NCBI RefSeq assembly: GCF_000718165.1
Contig: NZ_JOEY01000007.1
Coordinates: 186,001-250,000 of the forward strand
Source of the DNA: Streptomyces fulvoviolaceus
Lineage (GTDB): Bacteria; Actinomycetota; Actinomycetes; Streptomycetales; Streptomycetaceae
Length of the DNA: 64,000 bases
Direction of reading: 5' to 3'
Of the stretch, positions 1 through 8,646 are shown in pieces; positions within the stretch are counted from its first letter, which is position 1; every line of letters begins with the position of its first letter. The position numbers and the translations under genes are program-made. The notes beneath the pieces are model-generated. The model was not told the origin of the DNA. It did not search any database and was given only the letters and a program-made list of their open reading frames with translations.

Positions 1-269
1 ACTCTGCAGCCCCCCGCTTCGAAGATCCCCTCACCGCACCCAACGAGCACCGCTCATGAAGGTCACGCATTCGATGCACGGACTCCTGTTCTCACCCGTT
101 GCGTCGGGAATCTCGCAGGACACCGCCTCGGCCGACGGTCCCAGATGACCAAAGGGGCGGAGAGGCACGGCCCCACTGCGACGAACCGGCCTGCCTGACC
201 GAATGTCTGTCCGCGCCGCCCTACGTCGCACGGAACGCCGACCGAGCCTGTGCGACCTACGCTGGGGCC

Positions 270-911
270 GTGAACGAGATGCCCCGGGACCACCGGCCCG
301 CCAAGTCCATCAGGGTTCTGCTCGCCGAGGACCAGGGGATGATGCGCGGGGCACTCGCCCTGCTGCTCGGGATGGAGCCGGACATCCAGGTGGTGGCCCA
401 GATCGCGGCCGGGGACGTGATCGTGGACACAGCCCTCACCCACCGCCCGGACGTGGCGCTCCTCGACATCGAACTGCCGGGTATGAGCGGCCTCGACGCC
501 GCCGCCCAGCTGCGCGACGAGGCGCCCGACTGCCGGGTGCTGATCCTGACCACCTTCGGCCGGCCCGGGTATCTGCGCCGGGCCATGGAGGCCGGAGCCG
601 CCGGATTCCTCGTCAAGGACGGCCCCGTGGAGGAACTCGCCGCCGCGATCCGCCGGGTCCTCACCGGCGAGACCGTGATCGACCCCGCCCTCGCCGCGGC
701 CGCGCTCAGCGCCGGACCCAACCCCCTCACCGCCCGTGAGAGCGACGTCCTCAACGCCTCCGCGGACGGTGCGACGGTCGCCGACATTGCCGACAAGCTC
801 CACCTCTCGGAGTCCACCGTCCGCAACTACCTCTCCTCGGCCATCGGCAAGACGGGCACCCGCAACCGCATGGAGGCGATGCGGGAGGCCCGGCAGCAGG
901 GGTGGCTCTAG
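270..911 (+). CDS. NarL/DesR-type response regulator
   Basis: Two-component transcription regulator of 213 residues. Residues 13-130 are a receiver domain: the acidic pair in LLAEDQ near residue 20, the phosphoacceptor Asp66 in LLDIELPGM and the conserved Lys near 117 in FLVKDG are all visible. Residues about 148-210 are a LuxR-type helix-turn-helix (LTARESDVL, then SESTVRNYLSSA). The frame stays open upstream to 99, but that part looks non-coding; GTG 270 or ATG 279 are the sensible starts. This subfamily (DesR-like) normally sits just after its histidine kinase. No kinase is visible in the window, so the partner is either left of base 1 or elsewhere. The regulated genes cannot be inferred. 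The 3' end overlaps the convergent anti-sigma-like gene by 4 bp. Confidence 0.9.
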   Translation: MNEMPRDHRPAKSIRVLLAEDQGMMRGALALLLGMEPDIQVVAQIAAGDVIVDTALTHRPDVALLDIELPGMSGLDAAAQLRDEAPDCRVLILTTFGRPGYLRRAMEAGAAGFLVKDGPVEELAAAIRRVLTGETVIDPALAAAALSAGPNPLTARESDVLNASADGATVADIADKLHLSESTVRNYLSSAIGKTGTRNRMEAMREARQQGWL

Positions 912-1735
912 GCGCCGGGCAGCGTCACCTCCGCCGACTTGTACGCCGTGCCCTTCGGCGCGACGCACACGAACCAGTCGTAGGGGGATCCGTCGGCCGA
1001 CCGGATCGCCGGCTCGTCAGTGCTGACAGTGGTGTTCGAAGGCTCCCTCTCCACCTGGGTCGCCGTGCCGTCCTTCCAGGTGCAGGTGACGCGCTGGGCG
1101 GTCTTGGCGACGTAGCCGATCAGGAGGCGTTCGGCCTTGTCGCCGCCGGGCTTGAGCGGCAGCGCCCCGGACATGAGGTCAGTGCCGGACAGGGTGTCCG
1201 ACTTGGGGACCGTGTTCTCCATGACCGGCGAGCTCTTCTCGCCGTAGGTGCGGTGCACGAAGTACGTGATCTTGCCGATCAGGTCGGAGGCCTTGTCGGC
1301 GTCCGGCGGGTTCTCGCCGTACAGGGCCATCGCGCTCATCTGGGCCTCGGCCTCCGCCTCGTTGCCAGGCGGCGACCACACGTCGAGGGTGACCTGCCAC
1401 TTCGTGCCCTGGTCGGTTCCGGTCGCGAGCGTGGTCCGCTGAGGTGCGGACACGTCCGCCTTCGGCGTCTGCGACGGCTGGGTCGCCGCCGGTGCCACCC
1501 GCCCCCCGTCCCCGCCCGGCAGCCCCGCCACCGCCAACGTCGCCGACGACCCGGCGAGCACGAGTGCCGTGGCCGCCGCCACCGCCCAGCGCCGTGCCCG
1601 GCGACGGCGTCCGCCGCGGATCACCGCCTGGTAGGGGGCTATGCCGATCTCGACCTCGTCCGCGGCGTCGGCCAGCAGGAGGGAGATGTCGCTGTTCGTC
1701 ATGTCGTGGCTCGTCTCTCGGTCCGCGCTCATCAC
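908..1735 (-). CDS. Membrane-anchored probable anti-sigma partner of the adjacent SigE-type factor
   Basis: 275-residue protein: cytoplasmic N-terminus of about 45 residues, arginine-rich GGRRRRARR stop-transfer stretch, one membrane helix (about 50-70), then an exported domain of about 200 residues with no family I recognise. The GTG start overlaps the stop of the sigma gene by 4 bp (GTGA at 1732-1735), so translation is coupled. Genes directly behind SigE-family ECF sigma genes in Streptomyces often encode such single-helix proteins, thought to hold the sigma factor at the membrane. That role is inferred from topology and position. No zinc-binding anti-sigma motif (HxxxCxxC) is present, so it is not a ZAS-type anti-sigma factor. 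Confidence 0.7.
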   Translation of the reverse strand: MMSADRETSHDMTNSDISLLLADAADEVEIGIAPYQAVIRGGRRRRARRWAVAAATALVLAGSSATLAVAGLPGGDGGRVAPAATQPSQTPKADVSAPQRTTLATGTDQGTKWQVTLDVWSPPGNEAEAEAQMSAMALYGENPPDADKASDLIGKITYFVHRTYGEKSSPVMENTVPKSDTLSGTDLMSGALPLKPGGDKAERLLIGYVAKTAQRVTCTWKDGTATQVEREPSNTTVSTDEPAIRSADGSPYDWFVCVAPKGTAYKSAEVTLPGA

Positions 1736-2271
1736 TTCCGCCCTCCCTGCGTCACCATGTCGGCCAGGCCGGGTATGGCGCGAAGTTTCGCGATCCCCTT
1801 GGCCGCGTTGCTCTTCACCGAGCCCACCGAACAGCCCATCGCCTCGGCCGTCTGGGTCTCGGACAGGTCCTCCCAGTACCGCAGGACCACCGCCTCCCGC
1901 TGCCTCGGCGGCAGGTGGGCGAGCGCCTTCAACAGGGCGCTGCGGTCCTCGGCCTGGGAGATGCGGTCACCGGTGTCGGCGACCTCCCGCACGATTCCCG
2001 AGTCGTCCTTGGGCGCCAGGAACTCCTTGAGGCGCCGTCGGTGCCTGCGCGCATGCGCGTTGATCATCACGCGCCGTACATACGCCTCCGGATCGTCCGC
2101 CGAGCCGACCTTGCGCCAGGCCACATAGACCTGTTCGAGCGTCGACTGGACCAGATCCTCCGCGGCGTGCTGCTCCCCCGTGAGGAGAAATGCCGTCCGC
2201 ATCAACCGTGGCCAGCGGCCGATGACAAAGCTCTGGAACTCGTCGTCCCGAGCCTCCTTGCGATCCCCCAT
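1732..2271 (-). CDS. SigE-family ECF RNA polymerase sigma factor
   Basis: Group 4 sigma factor of 179 residues, directing RNA polymerase to a small stress or envelope regulon. Region 2 lies at about residues 12-80 (LMRTAFLLTGEQHAAEDLVQ, then DPEAYVRRVMINAHARR) and region 4 at about 115-170 (LPPRQREAVVLRYWEDLS, then GCSVGSVKSNAAKGIAKLR). The YVRRVMIN and SVGSVKS motifs are typical of the Streptomyces SigE-70 family. ATG 2271 is preferred because AGGAGG at 2278-2283 sits 6 nt upstream; a GTG at 2277 is too close to it. It is cotranscribed with the downstream membrane protein. Confidence 0.9.
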   Translation of the reverse strand: MGDRKEARDDEFQSFVIGRWPRLMRTAFLLTGEQHAAEDLVQSTLEQVYVAWRKVGSADDPEAYVRRVMINAHARRHRRRLKEFLAPKDDSGIVREVADTGDRISQAEDRSALLKALAHLPPRQREAVVLRYWEDLSETQTAEAMGCSVGSVKSNAAKGIAKLRAIPGLADMVTQGGRK

Positions 2272-2322
2272 GGGCACCTCCTAGATGTCTAAAGGAGTCC
2301 ATGAACCGCCCGGACCGTTGCC

Positions 2323-3807
2323 TCACTTCTCCGACTTCGAAGAAATTCCTCGCTGCGACCGCTGCGACCGCCGCACCCGCTGCTCCCCCGGCTGCCGCGG
2401 CAGCCACACCAGCATCAACACCACCCCACCCAACAGCACCCCCGTCCCCACCCGGAACGCCAGCGCGTACCCCTCCGTCAGCGCCTCGGGCGTACCGCTC
2501 CCCGCCGTACGGGCCGCCGCGATCGTCGACAGCACCGCGAGCCCCAGCGAACCGCCCATCGTGCGGGAGGTGTTGACCAGCCCGGACACCAGCCCGGCCT
2601 CCCCCGGCGCCGCCCCCGACGTGGCCAGCGCGGCGAGCGGGGTGGCGGCGAGCCCGGCCCCCAGCATCATCAGGATCCCGGGAATCATGATCCCGACGAC
2701 GTAACCCCCGTCCGCCGTCATCGTCGACTGCCACCCGAACCCGACCACCGCGACCACCGTGCCCAGGGCGGCCACCCGGCGCGCCCCGGCCACCCGCATG
2801 AACCGCGGCGCGAGCTTCGACCCCAGCACCACCGCCAGGGAGCTGGGCACCAGCGCGAGCCCCGCGTCCAGCGGGGAGTAGCCGAGGACGTTCTGGGCGT
2901 ACAGCGTCATGAAGTACCACATGCAGAACATCGCGGAGCCGCACAGGAACATCGCCACGTTCGCCGACGCCACCGACCGCACCCTGAGCAGTCCGAGCGG
3001 CATCAGCGGGGCCGCCGTACGGGACTCGACGAGCAGGAAGAGGCCGATCAGCCCGGGCCCGGCGCACAGCGGAACCAGGGTGGCCGCGGCCGTCCACCCC
3101 TCCGCCTCGGTCTGCGAGATGCCGTAGGCCAGGGTGGCCAGTCCCGCCGTCACCAGCAGCGCACCCGGCAGGTCGAGACGCCGCCCGTCCCCCGCCCGGC
3201 TCTCGGAGAGCAGCAGTACGGAGCCGAGCAGCACCGCGGCCCCGATCGGCACGTTGATCAGCAGCACCCACCGCCAGGACAGCGTCTCCACCAACGCACC
3301 GCCGACGAGCCCGCCGGCCGCGCCGCCGCCCGCGCCGACCGCCGTCCAGGTCGCAATGGCACGCGCGCGTGCGGCCCCCTCCGGGACGGCGGCCGTGAGG
3401 ATCGTGAGCGTCGAGGGCGCGAGCACCGCCGCCCCCAGCCCCTGCGCGGCCCGCGCGAGCAGCAGTTCCCAGCCCTCCTGGGCCAGCCCGCCGGCCAGCG
3501 AGGCCACCGTGAACAGGCCGAGCCCGACCAGGAACATCCGCTTGCGGCCGTAGAGGTCGCCGGCCCGGCCGCCGAGCAGCATGAAGCCGGCGAAGGCGAT
3601 GGCGTAGGCGTTCACCACCCATTGCAGCCCGGAAGCGCTCATTGCCAGGTCGGCGCGCATCGACGGCAGGGCCACGTTCACCACGGACACGTCGAGCACG
3701 ACGAGGAACTGTCCGGCACACGCCAGTGCCACCACCAGCCAGGTGGGCGGCACGGTACGCGGACGGGACCGGCGGGTGGTGTCAGCGGCTTCGAGCATGG
3801 GCGTCAT
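2323..3807 (-). CDS. DHA2-family MFS drug exporter
   Basis: 494-residue proton-driven multidrug exporter with about 14 membrane helices. The first helix carries the DHA2 signature around LDVSVVNVALPSM. The loop after helix 2 has the MFS motif A residues (GGRAGDLYGRKRMF), and the drug/H+ antiporter helix 5 region reads GGLVGGALVETLSWRW. ATG 3807 is chosen because the frame upstream, although open to 3894, has no conserved residues. The C-terminus ends in a short basic cytosolic tail. It is transcribed away from a second exporter starting at 4045, so the roughly 240 bp between them hold both promoters; no regulator gene is adjacent. Substrate unknown. Confidence 0.88.
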   Translation of the reverse strand: MTPMLEAADTTRRSRPRTVPPTWLVVALACAGQFLVVLDVSVVNVALPSMRADLAMSASGLQWVVNAYAIAFAGFMLLGGRAGDLYGRKRMFLVGLGLFTVASLAGGLAQEGWELLLARAAQGLGAAVLAPSTLTILTAAVPEGAARARAIATWTAVGAGGGAAGGLVGGALVETLSWRWVLLINVPIGAAVLLGSVLLLSESRAGDGRRLDLPGALLVTAGLATLAYGISQTEAEGWTAAATLVPLCAGPGLIGLFLLVESRTAAPLMPLGLLRVRSVASANVAMFLCGSAMFCMWYFMTLYAQNVLGYSPLDAGLALVPSSLAVVLGSKLAPRFMRVAGARRVAALGTVVAVVGFGWQSTMTADGGYVVGIMIPGILMMLGAGLAATPLAALATSGAAPGEAGLVSGLVNTSRTMGGSLGLAVLSTIAAARTAGSGTPEALTEGYALAFRVGTGVLLGGVVLMLVWLPRQPGEQRVRRSQRSQRGISSKSEK

Positions 3808-4044
3808 GGTCTCAACCGGCCGGTGCCCCTTGCATCGGGATTTCGGCGTAGACCGCCGGACCTGGTTCCCCAGGAGAAGACCCCGTTTCCCCAAGAGAAG
3901 ATAAAGAAATCGTTAGTACGCCAAAGCATCGGAATAGTTGCCCAGGCGCACGGGTTCAACCTGCACGTATCTGGTACCGCACACAGCTCCCGCACGGCAC
4001 CACCGGCACAGCCCCCCTTTTTTCAGGCCTGGAGGCCTTACTTC

Positions 4045-5724
4045 ATGACGCACACGCCGACCGACCGGCCCGACCGCAGAGCGAGCGGAGCCGTCGTCCC
4101 GGTGCTCGCCTTCGCGGGCATCGTGGTCGCGGTGATGCAGACCCTGCTCGTCCCGGTCATCAAGGACCTGCCGCAGCTGCTGGACACCGCGCCCAGCAAC
4201 GCCACCTGGGTCCTGACCTCGACCCTGCTCTCCGGCGCCGTGGCCACGCCGATCATGGGCCGCCTCGGCGACCTGTACGGCAAGCGGCGCATGCTGATCT
4301 TCAGCCTCGCCGTGATGGTGGTGGGCGCGCTGGTCAGCGCGGTCACCAGCGATCTGCTCACGATGATCGCCGGCCGTACGCTCCAGGGCTTCGCGATGGG
4401 CGCGATCCCCCTCGGCATCGGCCTGATGCGCGACATGCTGCCCCGCGAGAAGCTCGGCTCGGCGATGGCCCTGATGAGCTCCTCGATCGGCGTCGGCGGC
4501 GGCCTCGCGCTGCCCGTCGCGGCCCTGGTCGCGCAGCACGCCGACTGGCACGCCCTCTTCTACGGCACCGCGGGCGTCGGCGTCTTCGCCATCGCGCTCA
4601 CCCTCTTCGTCGTACCGGAGTCTCCGGCGCGCGCCGAGGGCACCTTCGACGTCCTGGGCGCGATAGGCCTCTCCGCCGGTCTCGTCCTCTTCCTCCTGCC
4701 GATCACCAAGGGCAGCGACTGGGGCTGGACCTCCGGCACCACGCTCGGCCTGTTCGCCGCCGCCGCGGTCGTCCTCCTCCTGTGGGGCGTGATGGAGCTG
4801 CGGGTGAAGGCCCCGCTGGTGGACCTGCGCACCACGGCCCGCCCCGCCGTCCTCTTCACCAACCTCGCCTCGATCATGGTCGGCGTCAGCTTCTACGTCG
4901 TCTCCCTGGTCCTCCCTCAGCTCCTCCAGCTGCCGAAGAGCACCGGCTACGGCCTCGGTCAGTCGATGGTCGTCGCGGGTCTGATCGTCGCGCCGCTCGG
5001 CCTGACGATGATGTTCACCGCGCCCGTCTACGCCCGCCTCTCCGCGAAGTACGGCCCCAAGTTCACCCTGATCCTCGGCCTGCTGATCATCGCGATCGGC
5101 TACGGCGCCGGCCTCGGCCTCATGAGCGCCGCCTGGCAGAGCCTCGTCATCGCGGTGCTCCTGGGCGCCGGCATCGGCCTCGCCTACTCCTCGCTGCCCG
5201 CGCTGATCGTCGGCGCGGTGCCGGCGTCGGAGACGGGTGCGGCGAACGGCCTCAACACCCTGATGCGTTCGATCGGTACGTCCGTCTCCAGCGCCGTCAT
5301 CGGCATGGTGCTGGCCAACACGGCGAACAACGTCGGCGGCGTCGAGATCCCCACCATGCACGGCTTCCGCGTCTCCTTCCTTATCGCGACCGGCGCGGTG
5401 GCGATCGGCCTGTTGCTGGCCCTGTTCCTGCCCAAGCCGAACCGGGCTCCGCAGCTGCGCGCCAGCAGCGAGGAGGACGCCAACCTGGAGCGTGCCGAGG
5501 AGGCCTTGCGCGGCTTCCGCGGCCGCGTCCTGGACGCCGCGGCCGCCAGGCGGGCGCGACGCTCTCCGAGGAGGACGGCACATACGCCCTCGCCGTCCCG
5601 GCCCAGGGCGCGTATGTGCTGGCCGCACGGGCCACGGGGCATGCGCCGCTTGCCTCTTCTGCCACGCACTCCGGTGCGGAGCGGGCGGTGGACCTGGATC
5701 TGTCGTTGCCCGGGGAGACGGTGA
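4045..5724 (+). CDS. DHA2-family MFS transporter with frameshifted C-terminal tail
   Basis: 559-residue exporter. Fourteen predicted membrane helices fill residues about 15-475 (start of helix 1 at VVPVLAFAGIVVAVMQTLL; motif A as GRLGDLYGKRRML). GGAGG at 4031-4035 is well placed for ATG 4045. After the cytosolic segment ending near GFRGRVLDAA (about 5535) the frame turns into arginine/proline-rich nonsense up to 5724. A different frame from about 5552 to 5732 instead reads like the end of a carboxypeptidase-regulatory-like beta-sandwich (GTYALAVPAQGAYVLAARA, ending LSLPGETVTA). Streptomyces relatives of this transporter often carry that domain, so a deletion plus frameshift seems to have cut off the tail. 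The membrane part is intact and may still work. Confidence 0.85.
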   Translation: MTHTPTDRPDRRASGAVVPVLAFAGIVVAVMQTLLVPVIKDLPQLLDTAPSNATWVLTSTLLSGAVATPIMGRLGDLYGKRRMLIFSLAVMVVGALVSAVTSDLLTMIAGRTLQGFAMGAIPLGIGLMRDMLPREKLGSAMALMSSSIGVGGGLALPVAALVAQHADWHALFYGTAGVGVFAIALTLFVVPESPARAEGTFDVLGAIGLSAGLVLFLLPITKGSDWGWTSGTTLGLFAAAAVVLLLWGVMELRVKAPLVDLRTTARPAVLFTNLASIMVGVSFYVVSLVLPQLLQLPKSTGYGLGQSMVVAGLIVAPLGLTMMFTAPVYARLSAKYGPKFTLILGLLIIAIGYGAGLGLMSAAWQSLVIAVLLGAGIGLAYSSLPALIVGAVPASETGAANGLNTLMRSIGTSVSSAVIGMVLANTANNVGGVEIPTMHGFRVSFLIATGAVAIGLLLALFLPKPNRAPQLRASSEEDANLERAEEALRGFRGRVLDAAAARRARRSPRRTAHTPSPSRPRARMCWPHGPRGMRRLPLLPRTPVRSGRWTWICRCPGRR

Positions 5725-5778
5725 CTGCGTAGCGCTCCGCGGGGGTGCCATGTGGTGCCGGATGGCGTCTTGCGGCTT

Positions 5779-5850
5779 CGTCGTGGCTGGTCGCGCCCAC
5801 GCGGCGGAGCCGCAGATCGATACAGTCCCGCGCCCCTTGAGGGTGCTGCC
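5779..5850 (-). repeat. Streptomyces dispersed palindromic repeat, copy 1
   Basis: Read on the minus strand this stretch contains AAGGGGCGCGGGACTGTATC, then a hairpin of the type GCGGCTCCGCCGC, then GGGCGCGACCAGCCACGACG. The same series occurs at 26311-26380 inside a coding region, and its shorter relative (without the internal hairpin) occurs twice at 51791-51913. It lies between the transporter and the methyltransferase. Function is unknown; similar elements are scattered through Streptomyces genomes. Confidence 0.7.
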
Positions 5851-5928
5851 GCACCCCCTGTCGCCCAGCCGACGGGGAGTGCGGCAGCATGGGGCGCGGA
5901 AAGCGTCGTACGACCGGGAGGAACCCCC

Positions 5929-6582
5929 ATGCCCGCGGCCGCCCCCAAGCCCGAGATCCTGGCAGCCTTCGAGGCCGCGAAGGGGTTCATGCCCACGGAC
6001 GAGGGCCTGGCCCTGTACGCGGCGGCCGTGGAGGCCGGGCGCCTCGGGCTCCCGCTCCTGGAGGTCGGCACCTACTGCGGCCGCTCCGCGATCCTGCTCG
6101 CCGACGCGGCCCACGAGGCCGGCGTCACCGCGCTCACCGTCGACCACCACCGGGGCAGCGAGGAGCAGCAGCCGGGCTGGGAGTACCACGACCCGGAGAC
6201 GGTGGATCCCGAGCTGGGCCTGATGGACACGCTGCCGACGTTCCGCCGCACGCTGCACCGGGCCGGGCTGGAGGACCACGTGGTCGCCCTGGTGGGCCGT
6301 TCCCCGCAGATCGCGAAGATCTGGCACTCCCCCCTCGGCCTGGTCTTCATCGACGGCGGCCACACCGACGAGCACGCGAACGCCGACTACGAGGGCTGGG
6401 CCCCCCATGTGGCCGAGGGCGGCCTGCTCCTCATCCACGACGTGCACCCGGACCCGGCCGACGAGTTCACCGGCCAGGCCCCGTACCGCGTCTACCTCCG
6501 GGCCCTCGCGTCCGGCGCCTTCACGGAGATCTCGGTGACCGACTCGCTGCGGGTGCTGCGGCGGACGGGGGCGGGGATCTGA
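5929..6582 (+). CDS. Class I SAM-dependent methyltransferase
   Basis: 217-residue protein with a Rossmann-type methyltransferase fold. The SAM-binding glycine loop is LLEVGTYCGRSA (residues about 44-55), the acidic end of beta2 is ALTVDHH, and a later strand gives GLVFIDGGHTDEHA, as in the Methyltransf_24 group. It has no membrane segment or signal peptide. ATG 5929 has GGGAGG (5917-5922) upstream. The acceptor substrate cannot be told from sequence. The amidase gene follows 22 bp downstream and may be co-transcribed, without an obvious functional link. Confidence 0.85.
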   Translation: MPAAAPKPEILAAFEAAKGFMPTDEGLALYAAAVEAGRLGLPLLEVGTYCGRSAILLADAAHEAGVTALTVDHHRGSEEQQPGWEYHDPETVDPELGLMDTLPTFRRTLHRAGLEDHVVALVGRSPQIAKIWHSPLGLVFIDGGHTDEHANADYEGWAPHVAEGGLLLIHDVHPDPADEFTGQAPYRVYLRALASGAFTEISVTDSLRVLRRTGAGI

Positions 6583-6604
6583 GGGCGCGTCTAGAGTCGC
6601 TGAC

Positions 6605-7528
6605 ATGTCGTACGTAGGTCCGGACTTCGATCCTCCCCAGCCCCGCCGTCCCCGTCGCCGCCTCACATGGATCGCCGCCGCGCTCGTGCCGGGGGTGTTG
6701 CTCGGGTGGCTGGTGTACGAGGGGGTGGGCGCGTCGGCGAACGGGAACGGTTCGGACACGGCGGCCGTGGGGACACCGACAGTCTCTTCGACGAGTGACG
6801 ACTCGACCGAGGACGACAAGAAGCCGAGCCCGACGCCCACCGCCTCCGGCTCCGGCTCCCTCAAGGGCAAGGTCGTCGTCATCGATCCGGGGCACAACCC
6901 CACCAACTTCCAGCACACGGCCGAGATCAACCGCAAGGTGAACATCGGTACGAACTGGAAGGAGTGCGACACGACCGGCACGTCCACCAACTCCGGTTAC
7001 GCGGAAGCCAAGTTCACGCTGGACGTCGCCCACCGGCTGCGCACACTGCTGGAGAAGCAGGGCGCGACGGTGAAGCTGACGCAGGACGGCGACCGGACCT
7101 ACGGCCCCTGCGTGGACGAGCGGGCCCGAATCGGCAACAAGGCGCACGCGGACGCCGTCGTGTCCATCCACGCGGACGGCGCGGGGGCTGACCAGCGCGG
7201 CTTCCACGTCATCCTGCCGGGCAGCGTCCACAAGGGCGCCGCCGACACCCGCAAGATCGTCGCCCCCTCGGCCGAGCTCGGCGAGCGCATCGCGGGCAAC
7301 TTCGTGCGCGCGACGGGCAGTGCGCCCTCCAACTACATCGGTGACGGAACAGGACTGGTCACGCGTACGGACCTGGGCGGCCTCAATCTGTCAACGGTTC
7401 CCAAGGTGTTCATCGAGTGCGGCAACATGCGCGACAGCAAGGACGCGGCATTGCTCACCAGCGGCGCGTGGCGACAGAAAGCGGCACAAGGGGTCTCTGA
7501 GGGAATTGTGAGTTTCCTGCGCGGGTAG
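6605..7528 (+). CDS. N-acetylmuramoyl-L-alanine amidase (Amidase_3)
   Basis: 307-residue cell-wall hydrolase that cuts the bond between MurNAc and the stem peptide. Residues about 18-38 form an N-terminal membrane anchor or uncleaved signal after an arginine-rich start. A Ser/Thr/Pro-rich linker follows (to about 86), then the zinc amidase domain. Expected catalytic residues are visible: zinc ligands His97 in DPGHNP, Glu134 in YAEAKF and His189 in SIHADG, and the catalytic Glu271 in VFIECGN. The domain therefore looks active outside the membrane. ATG 6605 is the only start that keeps the anchor. Confidence 0.92.
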   Translation: MSYVGPDFDPPQPRRPRRRLTWIAAALVPGVLLGWLVYEGVGASANGNGSDTAAVGTPTVSSTSDDSTEDDKKPSPTPTASGSGSLKGKVVVIDPGHNPTNFQHTAEINRKVNIGTNWKECDTTGTSTNSGYAEAKFTLDVAHRLRTLLEKQGATVKLTQDGDRTYGPCVDERARIGNKAHADAVVSIHADGAGADQRGFHVILPGSVHKGAADTRKIVAPSAELGERIAGNFVRATGSAPSNYIGDGTGLVTRTDLGGLNLSTVPKVFIECGNMRDSKDAALLTSGAWRQKAAQGVSEGIVSFLRG

Positions 7529-7690
7529 TGATCAGCGGCTGATCCGGGCGGACACCCTGTTCGGGCGGACGATAGTGTCGTCCTTACTATGAGGGGCCAC
7601 CCCCGCGCTTCACACCGGGGCCTGAGGGCGACATGGTGACGGCGACGCCTCCTGACCGACGACGAGACGACCTGCGAAGGACCGACTGAA

Positions 7691-8545
7691 GTGAATATCC
7701 GCTCACTCACTAGAGGCGACGGCGTGGTGATCGGAGCAGCGGTGTTGCTGTTGATCGCGTCGTTCCTCGACATCTATGCGATCGACGGGGCCTCCGACAG
7801 CGTTGAACTCCCCAACTCCTGGGGAAGCGGGCCGGTCCTGCTGAGTGTCGTCCTCGCGGGCATCATCGGCGCCGCACTCGTCGTCGTCTCCCACGGCCTG
7901 CCGCAGGTCCCCAAGGTGGCCGGCCTCGACCTCGGCCAGTTCGGCATCGCGTTCACGGTCTTCGCCGCTTGGAGCGCACTCGGGAACATCTTCGACCCGC
8001 TCGGCGGCACGGACAACGTCGGCTCCGGTTCGGACAACGGCGTCAGCGCCGGTCTCGGCCTGATCCTCGCGCTCGTCGCCACCCTGGTCATGGCCGGTGC
8101 CGCGGTAGCCACCCCGCTCGTCCCGGCCCTCAAGGCCGCCCTCATCCCGGCCCCCAAGCCCCCGCAGCCCCAGCCCTACGGCGCCCAGCCGCCCGCCGGT
8201 TACGGCTACCCGGGCGCCCCGCAGCCGGGGCAGCCGCAGCCCGGTCAGCCGTACGGCGGTCAGCCGCAGGCCGGTCAGCCCTTCGGTGCGCAGCCGCAGG
8301 CCCAGGCTCCGGCCCCGCAGCCGGCCGCCCCACAGCCGGCCGCCCCGGAGTTCGCGCCGTTCTGGTTCGCCGTGCCGGTGCCGCGGCCGCTGTTCGCGGA
8401 GGACGGTACGCCGACGCCGATCGCCGAACTCGCGCCGGGCACCTGGTACCTGGCCGTCGAGCAGCGCGGCCCGGCCCTCGTCGCCCAGACGCAGGACGGC
8501 CGTCGTGGTGTGCTGCAGGACACGAGCGGCATCCAGCGCGGCTGA
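7691..8545 (+). CDS. Membrane protein with Pro/Gln-rich linker (DUF5336-like)
   Basis: 284-residue protein with four predicted membrane helices in residues about 12-150, a low-complexity stretch of Pro, Gln, Gly and Ala (about 155-220, repeated GQPQ/AQPQ units), and a C-terminal globular part of about 60 residues. The plan resembles the actinobacterial DUF5336 or 34-kDa-antigen family; that assignment is by architecture only. GTG 7691 is the start. A perfect 18-bp stem terminator follows 15 bp after the stop, so it is the end of its transcript. Function unknown. Confidence 0.75.
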   Translation: MNIRSLTRGDGVVIGAAVLLLIASFLDIYAIDGASDSVELPNSWGSGPVLLSVVLAGIIGAALVVVSHGLPQVPKVAGLDLGQFGIAFTVFAAWSALGNIFDPLGGTDNVGSGSDNGVSAGLGLILALVATLVMAGAAVATPLVPALKAALIPAPKPPQPQPYGAQPPAGYGYPGAPQPGQPQPGQPYGGQPQAGQPFGAQPQAQAPAPQPAAPQPAAPEFAPFWFAVPVPRPLFAEDGTPTPIAELAPGTWYLAVEQRGPALVAQTQDGRRGVLQDTSGIQRG

Positions 8546-8560
8546 CGTCCGCCAGGCCCT

Positions 8561-8600
8561 GACAACGGCCCCTCGCCCTTCCGGGCGAGGGGCCGTTGTC
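8561..8600 (+). terminator. Strong hairpin terminator after the DUF5336-like gene
   Basis: GACAACGGCCCCTCGCCC (8561-8578) and its perfect complement (8583-8600) flank a 4-nt loop TTCC. Eighteen uninterrupted base pairs make this one of the clearest terminators in the window. There is no U-tract, as is usual in Streptomyces. Confidence 0.9.
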
Positions 8601-8646
8601 GTACAGTCGCAGCCCTCCCGTGTCTGACATCCCGTCAGGAGGCGCT

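Noticed and set aside
31..231. Minus-strand ORF at the left edge ending CIECVTFMSGARWVR
   Set aside because: The last 30 codons look mildly protein-like and have lower third-position G+C, but there is no recognised family or clear start; too weak to annotate. The rest of 1-269 shows no gene.
3913..6990. 1025-codon minus-strand reading
   Set aside because: Low-complexity Gly/Arg/Asp/His product opposite two or three real plus-strand genes; shadow.
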